Origin: Candidatus Equibacterium intestinale
GTDB taxonomy: Bacteria > Bacteroidota > Bacteroidia > Bacteroidales > UBA932
DNA: 13,195 bases
Direction of reading: 5' to 3'
NCBI GenBank assembly: GCA_018064305.1
Contig: JAGHVP010000246.1
Span: 1-13,195, forward strand
Part shown: positions 6,735 to 13,195 of the stretch, one piece after another
Numbering within the stretch: position 1 is the first letter of the stretch
Layout: every line of letters starts with the position of its first letter
The notes under the pieces: model-generated
Databases searched by the model: none
What the model was told of the DNA's origin: nothing
What the model saw: the letters and a program-made list of their open reading frames with translations, nothing else
Translations under genes and position numbers: made by a program

Positions 6735-7855
6735 CTGTCAACAGCATACTTCTCAATAATTCTCAGGAATATATTACATGCGGTGGTCTCATCTTCAATT
6801 GAAAATGGATTGATATTGTCCAGTTTTCCATCAGCATGGATCCACCATCTGTCTGATTCATACGTCAGATGGTATTCACTGGCAGAAGCCTTTGATGGAA
6901 TAGTGATACGGGCAGATATACCATTGCCATGACGGCTCAATGCTACTACGGTCCTGCCACCTGATTTCTTGAACATCATCTTAATGATCTTCTCCAGGTT
7001 GTCAAATGTTACGTCACCCTTTAAGTCCATGGCAGCCTCATAGAGCTTGTTGTATTCTTCAACTTCGTATGATGACTCGCACTCTGTGTAGACCATTAAA
7101 CGGAGATTATTGTATGAATACCTGTATATGAATCCATCAAAAGCATTCTTGAACACGGTGCTGCAGAGCAGATTGCCTTTGTATAGCCTGTAGAGAGTGC
7201 CTTCGTCTGTGCCACTTATGGTGCAGTATCGGTATTCATTCAGATTATATTTATTGATGATGTCAACAACTTTACCCTGTAGGGCAGTCAACCAGTCGGA
7301 AGTCGTTCCCTTGAGTGGAAACTCAACGAAGAGCATTTGGCCAATCTGCCGGGTTCTGTCGGCATCGATATCGGCAGGACCTGCCGCATCTGTCAATGAT
7401 CCTTCATCCTTCAATTCTTGGATTATGTCAGCTAATTCTTTCGTGATGGCAATTTCTTCTTCATAATCATTTATGGGGAAAGGAATAGGAACAGACATTG
7501 ATATGAGCACCTTGTTCGTTGGATTGAAAGATCCTCCTTTCTCGTATATGTGGTAAATGAATCTGAAATTTCCTACATCAATTGCTGTTACATGATTGGA
7601 GATCAGTCTGCGGTCATAAGGAAGACTGTCCATAAGTTTGATGTATTTGTGGAGACTTCTGCCGCATACAATCCCCATCACTATGAGGATTGCATAGAGT
7701 GCAGTCATTCCCAAAGGGGTGTATTCGTGGTTTACTACCGCCTCTTTTACTCCAACTGCCACCATAAGCGCAAGGCATAGAACCGTGACTACTTTTCCGA
7801 TGGCTGCTTTTTTCCTGGATTTGGAGCGTTCCCCTTTGGATAGTGCCGGACGCAT
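6728..7855 (-). CDS. Unrecognised protein with two N-terminal membrane segments
   Basis: I do not recognise this 375-residue protein. After a basic N-terminus (ERSKSRKK) come two hydrophobic segments, about residues 18-36 and 48-65, with a short loop between them. The remaining ~300 residues are soluble and mixed alpha/beta in character; notable stretches are ISMSVPIPFPINDYEEE, a repeated-looking LVYALL-free acidic region and a C-terminal YESDRWWIHADG. If both segments span the membrane, the large domain is cytoplasmic. The ATG at 7855 is preferred over an in-frame one at 7999, because the extension is low in family character and reaches the terminator of the next gene. Its DNA is visibly A/T-rich: 20 G/C of 60 at 7081-7140 by hand count, against 36 of 60 at 8581-8640. 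That suggests recent arrival or weak selection. It stands alone, convergent with the methyltransferase. Confidence 0.75.
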   Translation of the reverse strand: MRPALSKGERSKSRKKAAIGKVVTVLCLALMVAVGVKEAVVNHEYTPLGMTALYAILIVMGIVCGRSLHKYIKLMDSLPYDRRLISNHVTAIDVGNFRFIYHIYEKGGSFNPTNKVLISMSVPIPFPINDYEEEIAITKELADIIQELKDEGSLTDAAGPADIDADRTRQIGQMLFVEFPLKGTTSDWLTALQGKVVDIINKYNLNEYRYCTISGTDEGTLYRLYKGNLLCSTVFKNAFDGFIYRYSYNNLRLMVYTECESSYEVEEYNKLYEAAMDLKGDVTFDNLEKIIKMMFKKSGGRTVVALSRHGNGISARITIPSKASASEYHLTYESDRWWIHADGKLDNINPFSIEDETTACNIFLRIIEKYAVDSR

Positions 7856-7886
7856 ATTGGAGTGTGTTGATTCGTGATTTATGATG

Positions 7887-7894
7887 TAAATATA
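7887..7894 (-). promoter_or_regulatory. Weak -7-like element before the two-TM protein gene
   Basis: On the minus strand TATATTTA, one base from TAnnTTTG, lies about 30 bases before the ATG at 7855. No good TTG was found 19-21 bases upstream, so this is only a candidate. Confidence 0.3.
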
Positions 7895-8002
7895 GCGAAT
7901 TTCCGGTAAATGATGTCTGCCTCCGGATTGTTTTGCCTTTCTGCTGGAATTAATGCTGAACGATTGCCTCACATAAGAAGAGCCTGGCAGAAATGTCATG
8001 AC

Positions 8003-8032
8003 AAAAAAGCCACCTCCAACCGGAGATGGCTT
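8003..8032 (-). terminator. Intrinsic terminator of the Gfo/Idh/MocA gene
   Basis: Read on the minus strand, an 11-base stem (8032-8022 with 8017-8007, one G-U pair) closes a 4-base loop and is followed at once by a run of T (complement of AAAAAA at 8003-8008). It lies 25 bases after the oxidoreductase stop codon and points the right way. On the plus strand the wobble becomes a C-A mismatch, so it works best for minus-strand RNA. Confidence 0.9.
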
Positions 8033-8057
8033 CTTTTGGAAAGTTGCTGCATGACGC

Positions 8058-9362
8058 CTACTCGAGTGTGTAGGGCTTGCGGTATTCGTAGTGGAGGAAT
8101 TTCTCCGCCTCGGGATCGTTTACGAACTTCTGCACGATAGGGTTCCACTTGATGGGACGGCCCAGGTCCATTGCGATATTTGCAAGGTTGCAGACTGTGC
8201 ATGATGAATGTCCGACCTCCACGGGAACAGAAGGGTCGCGGCGTGTCTTGATGGCCTTGATGAACGACTCGTAGTGAGGCACGTTGGTTTCGTACATCGC
8301 CTTCTGGTCTACAGCAGTGGGCATGAATTCGGGACCTGATGCGAGGAACTCACCGCGCTGAACCTGAACCCAGCCGTTTTCGCCATATACCTTGACACCC
8401 CATTTGTCGCCGTCGAAAGGCTGGTTCACAACCTTGATTCCGTTGTCGTAGTTGAAGGTGAGAAGCTCTGTGGGGCTTGCATTTGCAGGAATGATCTCAT
8501 CGGGGCCGAGAAGGTCCTTGCCGATGCACCACTGAGCGATGTCGTACATGTGGGCACCCCAGTCGGTGGTGTATCCGCCGCCAAGGCTCTTGTACCAGCG
8601 CCATGCACCCCAGCACTCGTCAGCATCGTTGTAGAGCAGCGGGTTGAGAGTGTGGTGGTACGGCCAGTCGGCAGCGAGAGGGCCGAGCCATTTGTCCCAG
8701 TCAAGACCTGCGGGAACCTGCTCTGCAGGGAGATTGTAGGGGGTGGGGGCACCGCCGCAGTTCACCTTTACATAGCTTATCTTGCCAAGGCGTCCTTCGC
8801 GGCACACGTTTGCTGCATGTACGAACTCGTTCATAGAACGCTGCATGCTGCCCACCTGGAGCATACGTGCATTGTCACGGACAGCCTCGATCAGGCGCTG
8901 ACCTTCGTAGATGGTGAAGGTGAGAGGCTTCTCGAGATATACATCCTTCTTTGCCTTGCAGGCTGCAATAGCTATGCGTGCATGCTGATGGTCGGGAGTG
9001 GCGATAACCACTGCGTCGATGTCTTCGCGTGCGAGAAGGTCCTCGAAGTCGACATACATCGTGACTTTGTTCTTGATGCCCTTCTCTGCGTAATAATTGT
9101 TTACCTGGCGCTCGAAACGTTCGCGCTTGATGTCATAAACATCGCAGCCTGCCACGATGCGTACATCGGGGATGGTGATGAAACCGTTCTTGAGGTTGAT
9201 GGCCTGCTGTCCGAGGCCTATGAAACCGATGTTTACAAATTCATTCTTTGCTGTTTTCTTGCTGCGTCCGGGTGCTGCGGCCTCTGCTCTGTTGAATGCA
9301 GCGGGCATGAAGAGCGCGCTTGCACCGAGAGCTGAGAAACGGATAAATTCCTTGCGGTCCAT
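8058..9362 (-). CDS. Exported Gfo/Idh/MocA-family oxidoreductase
   Basis: The 434 residues begin with a Tat-like signal: DRKEFIRFSALGASALFMP and a small-residue cleavage region ending AEAAA (about 26-30). The twin arginine is Arg-Lys here. The Rossmann fold starts with NIGFIGLGQQ (44-53), followed by ATPDHQH (121-127) and the family's EKP (144-146), whose Lys is the usual catalytic residue. GGGYTTDWGAHMYDIAQW (261-278) supplies the Asp/His typical of the C-terminal domain. Members use a bound NAD(P) to oxidise or reduce sugars and related polyols; exported Bacteroidota members act in the periplasm, some of them hydrolysing glycosidic bonds through an oxidation step. The substrate here is not readable. 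It has its own promoter side and terminator, so it is monocistronic, and it is divergent from the folB operon. The start at 9362 fits the signal motif. Confidence 0.92.
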   Translation of the reverse strand: MDRKEFIRFSALGASALFMPAAFNRAEAAAPGRSKKTAKNEFVNIGFIGLGQQAINLKNGFITIPDVRIVAGCDVYDIKRERFERQVNNYYAEKGIKNKVTMYVDFEDLLAREDIDAVVIATPDHQHARIAIAACKAKKDVYLEKPLTFTIYEGQRLIEAVRDNARMLQVGSMQRSMNEFVHAANVCREGRLGKISYVKVNCGGAPTPYNLPAEQVPAGLDWDKWLGPLAADWPYHHTLNPLLYNDADECWGAWRWYKSLGGGYTTDWGAHMYDIAQWCIGKDLLGPDEIIPANASPTELLTFNYDNGIKVVNQPFDGDKWGVKVYGENGWVQVQRGEFLASGPEFMPTAVDQKAMYETNVPHYESFIKAIKTRRDPSVPVEVGHSSCTVCNLANIAMDLGRPIKWNPIVQKFVNDPEAEKFLHYEYRKPYTLE

Positions 9363-9404
9363 TGTGATATTGAGTTTATTGGTTTTTTGGATGAAAAAGG
9401 ATTA

Positions 9405-9436
9405 TGCGAATGTAAGGAAAAATTGGTAAATTCGCA
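9405..9436. repeat. Inverted repeat in the oxidoreductase-folB divergent region
   Basis: Arms tgcgaatgta (9405-9414) and taaattcgca (9427-9436) match at 9 of 10 bases as an inverted pair, with 12 bases between. Each arm read outward contains TAnATTCG, one base from the TAnnTTTG element. The arrangement is like that at 5227-5255. Confidence 0.55.
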
Positions 9437-9437
9437 A
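9407..9437 (-). promoter_or_regulatory. Candidate promoter for the Gfo/Idh/MocA gene
   Basis: On the minus strand TTG (9437-9435), a 20-base spacer and TACATTCG (9414-9407) fit the Bacteroides consensus with one mismatch in the -7 box. The leader to the ATG at 9362 would be about 40 bases and is A/T-rich with no Shine-Dalgarno match. Confidence 0.5.
9427..9434 (+). promoter_or_regulatory. Candidate -7 element for the folB operon
   Basis: TAAATTCG is one base from TAnnTTTG and lies 19 bases before the folB ATG at 9454. No TTG is seen at the right distance upstream, so support is only moderate. Confidence 0.35.
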
Positions 9438-9453
9438 CCAAATCGGTGCGACT

Positions 9454-9837
9454 ATGAGCAAACGGACAGACACGATAACATTGCGCGGTATGTCATTCTA
9501 CGCATACCATGGCTGCCTTGAAAGCGAAAGGGTGACAGGGACACGCTATTCGGTGGACCTGGAGTGCAGCATCCCCCTGGAGAAGGCCGGAAAGTCTGAC
9601 AACCTCAAGGATACTGTGGACTATTCGCTCCTCTACAATATCGTGGCTGCCGAGATGGCCACCCCATCCAACCTTCTGGAGCATGTGGCTGCAAAGATCC
9701 TCAAGCAGGTGAAGTATTACGCACCGAAAGTGAAAAGCGCCACCGTCACCGTCACCAAGTTCAACCCTCCTTTCGAGTATGCGCAGAACGCGTTGGATGC
9801 AGAAGGTACATCTGCCAGCGTTACAATGAGTTATTAG
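9454..9837 (+). CDS. folB: Dihydroneopterin aldolase
   Basis: This 127-residue protein, normal length for FolB, cleaves 7,8-dihydroneopterin to 6-hydroxymethyl-dihydropterin and glycolaldehyde in folate synthesis. The family features are in order: ITLRGMSFYAYHGCLESE (8-25), with the HG and the following Glu23; DTVDYSLLY (53-61), with Tyr57 aligning to the active-site Tyr; SNLLEHVAAKI (72-82), with Glu76, the pterin-binding acid; and TVTVTKFNPPF (97-107), with Lys102 in the catalytic position. Nothing essential looks missing. It is the first gene of a packed operon, with mtaB starting one base after its stop codon. The cytoplasmic enzyme forms an octamer in studied members. Confidence 0.94.
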   Translation: MSKRTDTITLRGMSFYAYHGCLESERVTGTRYSVDLECSIPLEKAGKSDNLKDTVDYSLLYNIVAAEMATPSNLLEHVAAKILKQVKYYAPKVKSATVTVTKFNPPFEYAQNALDAEGTSASVTMSY

Positions 9838-9838
9838 C

Positions 9839-11086
9839 ATGAAGACAGTCGCCCTGGATACTCTGGGCTGCAAGCTCAGTTTTGCAGAAACCTCTACTTT
9901 CGCACGCAGGTTCCGCGAAGGGGGCTATCTCCAGGTGCCCGGCTCGGAAAAGGCCGACATATATGTGGTGAACACCTGCGCGGTAACTGAGCATGCCGCC
10001 AAGAAGGGGCGCAACTTAATCCGCAAGCTGCACCGCCTGAATCCCGATGCGCGCATAGTGGTTACTGGCTGCTACGCACAGCTCAACCCCGGAGCAGTGG
10101 CGGAGCTGGAAGGCGTATGGGCCGTGGTAGGCTCGCAGTACAAGCCTCAGCTGTATGAGATAGCCACTGCCGCAGAGCCGCTTGACGGGCGCAGGATCTT
10201 TGTGGAACCGATTGCGGCAAGCACCAGTTATTTTCCGGCATATTCATCGGCCGACCGCACCCGCTCTTTCCTGAAGGTGCAGGACGGCTGTGACTATCAT
10301 TGCGCTTACTGCACGGTGCCCCTGGCGCGTGGCGACAGCCGCAACCCTTCTATTGAAACAGTTGTGGCGCAGGCACGTGAAATAGCTGCCGAAGGGGTGA
10401 AGGAGGTTGTGATAACAGGTGTCAACACTGGTGATTTCGGCAAGAGCACCGGCGAAAGTTTCTTCGACCTGCTGAAAGCCCTCAATGATGTCGAAGGGAT
10501 AGAGCGCTACAGGATATCATCTATCGAGCCGAACCTTCTTACAAATGAGATAATAGACTGGATATCAGCTGGTACCAAGTTTGTGCCGCACTTCCATATA
10601 CCTCTGCAGTCGGGCTGCGACAGAATCCTGCAGCAGATGGGGCGCCGCTACACCACCGCCTTCTTTGCAGAGAAGATAGCGTATATCCGCAGCCGGATGG
10701 ACCATGTCTTTCTGGGAATAGATGTGATTGTGGGCTTCCCGGGAGAGACGGATGAGGATTTCCAGGCAACGTACAGCTTCCTGGAGCGGCTGAATCCTGC
10801 CTTCATACATATCTTCCCGTATTCCCGCAGGGCTGATACACCTGCCGCAGTGATGAAGGGGCAGGTGCAGGAGTGCGTCAAGACAAAGAGGGTGGAGGCT
10901 CTGGAAGAGCTCTGCCGCCGCTGCCACAGCGCATTCTACGAGGCGAACCGCGGGCGGCGCGGAACAGTGCTTTTCGAAAGCACCGACCGCAACGGGATGA
11001 TGTCGGGTTATACAAGCAACTACATAAGAGTGGAACGGCCTTACGACGAGACTCAGGCGGGCCGTCTGGTGGAGGTTGAGATATAA
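9839..11086 (+). CDS. mtaB: tRNA t6A37 methylthiotransferase MtaB
   Basis: This 415-residue radical-SAM enzyme of the MiaB/MtaB family adds a methylthio group to t6A at position 37 of ANN-decoding tRNAs. The N-terminal UPF0004 domain carries the three ligands of the auxiliary Fe-S cluster: Cys11 (LDTLGCKLS), Cys47 (VVNTCAVTEHA) and Cys78 (VVTGCYAQ). The radical-SAM motif is CDYHCAYC (Cys151, Cys155, Cys158), followed by ARGDSRNP and VVITGVNTGDFG. Further on come HFHIPLQSGCDRIL and DVIVGFPGETDEDF, and a C-terminal TRAM-like region. The LGCKLSFAET opening and TGVNTGD favour MtaB over MiaB or RimO. It starts one base after folB and its TAA overlaps the next ATG by one base, so it is probably translated in coupling with both. 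Confidence 0.93.
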   Translation: MKTVALDTLGCKLSFAETSTFARRFREGGYLQVPGSEKADIYVVNTCAVTEHAAKKGRNLIRKLHRLNPDARIVVTGCYAQLNPGAVAELEGVWAVVGSQYKPQLYEIATAAEPLDGRRIFVEPIAASTSYFPAYSSADRTRSFLKVQDGCDYHCAYCTVPLARGDSRNPSIETVVAQAREIAAEGVKEVVITGVNTGDFGKSTGESFFDLLKALNDVEGIERYRISSIEPNLLTNEIIDWISAGTKFVPHFHIPLQSGCDRILQQMGRRYTTAFFAEKIAYIRSRMDHVFLGIDVIVGFPGETDEDFQATYSFLERLNPAFIHIFPYSRRADTPAAVMKGQVQECVKTKRVEALEELCRRCHSAFYEANRGRRGTVLFESTDRNGMMSGYTSNYIRVERPYDETQAGRLVEVEI

Positions 11087-11853
11087 TGGCAAACAAGGTG
11101 ACTTTTTTCGGCACCGGCACTTCGTCGGGCGTTCCGATGCTGGGTTGCAGCTGCCCGGTGTGCCAGTCGCAGGACAGGCGTGACACAAGGCTGCGCGCTT
11201 CGATATATGTGGAGTATGAAGGGCTGAAGCTGGTGGTGGACGCCGGGCCGGACTTCAGATATCAGATGCTGCGCGGGCATGTGCAGCACATAGATGCCAT
11301 CCTGCTTACCCACAACCACAAGGACCACACCGGCGGGCTTGACGACATCCGTTCTTTCAACTATTTCGAGAACAGGGCGTTCCCTATATATTGCGAGCCG
11401 TATGTGCTGGAATCCTTGAAGAAGGAATACAGCTATGCCTTTTCGGAATACCGCTATCCAGGCGCACCGGAGTACGACATCCATCTGATCGACGAAAAAC
11501 CGTTCACCATCAACGGCGTGGAGATTGTCCCGGTCCGCGCCCTGCACTACAGGCTGCCCGTGCTGGGCTACCGCTTCGGCAGGTTCGCATATCTTACCGA
11601 CGGCAGCCATATCGAGCCTTCCGAGATAGAGAAGCTGAAGGGGGTGGACTATTTCGTGATAAATGCAATCCGTGTGTCTAGTCATATTTCTCATTTCTCT
11701 CTGCCCGAGGCTCTTGAGGTTGCGGCGCAAGTGGGTGCAAAACAGACTTTTATCACCCATATCTCGCATCAGCTGCCGTGTCATGAAGAGCTTTGCGGAA
11801 TGCTCCCCGAAGGAGTTTCTCCCGCTTTTGACGGTCTGACTATTGATTTTTAG
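11086..11853 (+). CDS. MBL-fold metallo-hydrolase, PhnP-like
   Basis: The 255-residue protein is a metallo-beta-lactamase-fold phosphodiesterase-type hydrolase. The metal-binding HNHKDH sits at 76-81 after VVDAGPDFR and DAILLTHNH. Later motifs are LTDGSHIEP (Asp bridging the two metals) and two histidine stretches, HISHFSL and FITHISH. An N-terminal Cys group (Cys21, Cys23, Cys26 in GCSCPVC) following GTSSGVP matches the structural zinc site of PhnP. PhnP cleaves cyclic ribose phosphate in phosphonate breakdown, but no phosphonate genes are seen here. Bacteroidota generally carry this protein away from phn loci, so I leave the symbol out. Its ATG overlaps the mtaB stop (TAATG). The last codons contain the start of the next promoter. 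Confidence 0.88.
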   Translation: MANKVTFFGTGTSSGVPMLGCSCPVCQSQDRRDTRLRASIYVEYEGLKLVVDAGPDFRYQMLRGHVQHIDAILLTHNHKDHTGGLDDIRSFNYFENRAFPIYCEPYVLESLKKEYSYAFSEYRYPGAPEYDIHLIDEKPFTINGVEIVPVRALHYRLPVLGYRFGRFAYLTDGSHIEPSEIEKLKGVDYFVINAIRVSSHISHFSLPEALEVAAQVGAKQTFITHISHQLPCHEELCGMLPEGVSPAFDGLTIDF

Positions 11854-11873
11854 TGATTATTTGGTTAATTTTG
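11843..11873 (+). promoter_or_regulatory. Bacteroides-type promoter for rhaB
   Basis: TTG (11843-11845), a 20-base spacer and TAATTTTG (11866-11873) match the consensus. The -33 box lies inside the last codons of the MBL-fold gene. Transcription would start near 11880, about 40 bases before the ATG, inside the palindrome at 11859-11910. Confidence 0.72.
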
Positions 11874-11910
11874 TAGATACTTTATTTAAAAATCTATAAA
11901 TCAACCAAAT
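11859..11910. repeat. Nested inverted repeat across the rhaB promoter and leader
   Basis: Outer arms ATTTGGTT (11859-11866) and AACCAAAT (11903-11910) are perfect. Inside them TAGAT (11874-11878) and ATCTA (11892-11896) form a second pair. The outer left arm touches the -7 box and the right arm ends 9 bases before the ATG. It may be an operator for a rhamnose regulator, or an RNA fold only if transcription starts further upstream. Confidence 0.5.
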
Positions 11911-11919
11911 ATCATTACC

Positions 11920-13195
11920 ATGGCATTTAACTCCATCAGTATCGACCTGGGTGCTACCAGCGGACGTGTGGTTCTGGCAACCCTTGACAAAGGAAAACTT
12001 GACCTTCAGGAAATACATCGTTTCTCCAACGGTTTCTCGACCATTGCGGGACGTACATACTGCAATCTCTATTCTCTTTACGACGAGATAGTGAAGGGAC
12101 TCAAGAAAGTGGGTGCGATGGGGCTTGACATAGCTTCGATAGGTATCGACACATGGGGAGTGGACTTCGTGTGCGTGGGCAGGGACGGACATATCCTTTC
12201 GCAGCCCCGTGCATACCGCGACCACTACACCGACGGCATGATGGAGGAATACTTCAAGATTGTCCCGAAGGATGAAGTGTACCGCCGCACAGGTATCCAG
12301 TTCATGAACTTCAACTCGCTGTTCCAGCTCTTCACACTCAAGCGTGAGGGCAACTCGTCTATGGAGGCTGCCGACAAGGTGCTCTTCCTGCCCGATGCTC
12401 TCTCATATCTGCTCTGCGGCAAGATGGTGTGCGAATACACAATCCTTTCGACATCGCAGTTCCTCAATCCCTGGGAGAAGAAGATAGATGCAGACCTCCT
12501 CAAGGCTGCAGGTATCCCTGAAAGCCTGTTCCCCGAGATTGTGATGCCCGGGCATGTGATAGCACCCCTTACAGACTATCTCGCAAAGGAGACCGGTCTG
12601 GGCAAGGTGAACGTGGTTGCTGTGGCAGGTCATGACACAGGCAGCGCAGTGGCTGCAGCTCCTGCTTCTACAAAGAACTTTGCATATCTTTCTTCAGGTA
12701 CATGGTCACTCATCGGTATCGAGGCATACGAACCCATCATCGGTGAAGAGTCATTCAAGGAAAACTATACCAATGAAGGCGGTATCGACGGTACCATCCG
12801 CTTCCTCAAGAATGTGACAGGCATGTGGCTGCTCGAGCAGTGCCGCGTACTCTGGAAGGAAGAGGGCAAAGACTACAGCTACCCCGAGATTGTGGCAATG
12901 ATGGGCAAGGCAGAGCCGTTCGTGTCGTTCGTCGATCCGGATGACCCTGTATTCGCTGCGCCCGACAACATGATAGAGGCAATCAAGGACTATTGCAAGT
13001 CACACGGCGAGCCCGTCCCCGCAGACGACTGCGCAATGGTGCGCTGTATCTTCGAGAGTCTCGCACTCAAATACCGCCACGTGATAGACATCAGCAACGC
13101 CAAGTTTGCGAAAGAGCCCGTCGAGGTGCTGCATATCATAGGCGGTGGCAGCAAGAACGCCCAGCTCAACCAGATGACTGCAAACAGCACCAAGC
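11920..13195 (+). CDS. rhaB: Rhamnulokinase, N-terminal 425 residues (3' end outside window)
   Basis: This frame runs from the ATG at 11920 to the window edge without a stop. It is a FGGY-family sugar kinase: SIDLGATSGRVVL at the N-terminus (phosphate-binding loop), IGIDTWGVDFV, and AGHDTGSAVAAAPA with the catalytic Asp at residue 239, close to Asp237 of E. coli RhaB. It continues with FAYLSSGTWSLIG, TNEGGIDGTIRFLKN, TGMWLLEQCR, ESLALKYR and the ATP-site IIGGGSKNAQLNQ. TWGVDF and TNEGG/IRFLKN are the signs of rhamnulokinase rather than fuculo- or xylulokinase. The enzyme phosphorylates L-rhamnulose at C1 in cytoplasmic rhamnose breakdown. About 50-70 residues should be missing. It has its own promoter, and Bacteroides rhamnose operons commonly begin with the kinase, so isomerase, transporter and aldolase genes may follow. 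Confidence 0.95.
   Translation, partial: MAFNSISIDLGATSGRVVLATLDKGKLDLQEIHRFSNGFSTIAGRTYCNLYSLYDEIVKGLKKVGAMGLDIASIGIDTWGVDFVCVGRDGHILSQPRAYRDHYTDGMMEEYFKIVPKDEVYRRTGIQFMNFNSLFQLFTLKREGNSSMEAADKVLFLPDALSYLLCGKMVCEYTILSTSQFLNPWEKKIDADLLKAAGIPESLFPEIVMPGHVIAPLTDYLAKETGLGKVNVVAVAGHDTGSAVAAAPASTKNFAYLSSGTWSLIGIEAYEPIIGEESFKENYTNEGGIDGTIRFLKNVTGMWLLEQCRVLWKEEGKDYSYPEIVAMMGKAEPFVSFVDPDDPVFAAPDNMIEAIKDYCKSHGEPVPADDCAMVRCIFESLALKYRHVIDISNAKFAKEPVEVLHIIGGGSKNAQLNQMTANSTK

Noticed and set aside
7856..7999. N-terminal extension of the two-TM protein to an ATG at 7999
   Set aside because: It adds a low-information stretch running almost to the oxidoreductase terminator and would cover the only promoter-like element.
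8003..8040. Bidirectional use of the terminator hairpin
   Set aside because: On the plus strand the stem has a C-A mismatch and only a broken T-run, and no plus-strand gene ends there.
8550..9335. Plus-strand reading frame of 261 codons
   Set aside because: It lies wholly antisense to the oxidoreductase, whose motifs are intact. It shows no recognisable domain and is explained by codon bias of the real gene.
11053..11784. Minus-strand reading frame of 243 codons
   Set aside because: It is antisense to the MBL-fold gene with its complete HxHxDH motif; a shadow.
1..13195. CRISPR array, tRNA, rRNA, insertion sequence or phage genes
   Set aside because: No regularly spaced repeats, cloverleaf-like sequence, transposase motifs or phage proteins were seen on either strand.

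Overview
The window comes from a chromosome of the Bacteroidota, most likely order Bacteroidales. Three things point there. The start regions are A/T-rich and mostly lack a Shine-Dalgarno sequence. Several promoters match the Bacteroides-type consensus (TTG around -33, 19-20 nt, TAnnTTTG around -7). The gene content fits: an AddAB-like pair, a Tat-like Gfo/Idh/MocA oxidoreductase, MtaB and a rhamnulokinase. Most genes are G+C-rich, near 60% by hand count of one line, so this is not a low-GC Bacteroides such as B. fragilis. Genus cannot be resolved by eye.

Layout: (1) 1-3965, plus strand: the 3' end of an AddB-like nuclease, then a complete AddA-like helicase-nuclease, together a double-strand-break repair pair. 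(2) 3966-5902: an integral membrane acyltransferase (minus) and a TetR-family regulator (plus), divergent around an 80-bp region with an inverted repeat and direct repeats; a possible tiny coupled reading frame follows the acyltransferase. (3) 5920-6703: a promoter and a short RsmI-like tetrapyrrole-methylase-fold methyltransferase. (4) 6728-7855, minus: an unrecognised two-TM protein, clearly A/T-richer than its neighbours. (5) 8003-9362, minus: an exported Gfo/Idh/MocA oxidoreductase with its own terminator. (6) 9454-11853, plus: a tightly packed folB - mtaB - MBL-fold hydrolase operon, divergent from the oxidoreductase. (7) 11843-13195, plus: promoter, palindromic leader and the first 425 codons of rhamnulokinase (rhaB), running off the window and probably opening a rhamnose-utilisation operon.

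Most of the window is housekeeping or ordinary accessory content, and I see no clear novel multi-gene system. The points most worth a second look are the coupled mini-ORF after the acyltransferase, the A/T-rich orphan membrane protein, the inverted-repeat architecture of the two divergent promoter regions, the palindrome spanning two convergent stop codons, and the nested palindrome in front of rhaB. All gaps between genes are shorter than 300 bases. No tRNA, rRNA, CRISPR array or insertion sequence was recognised.
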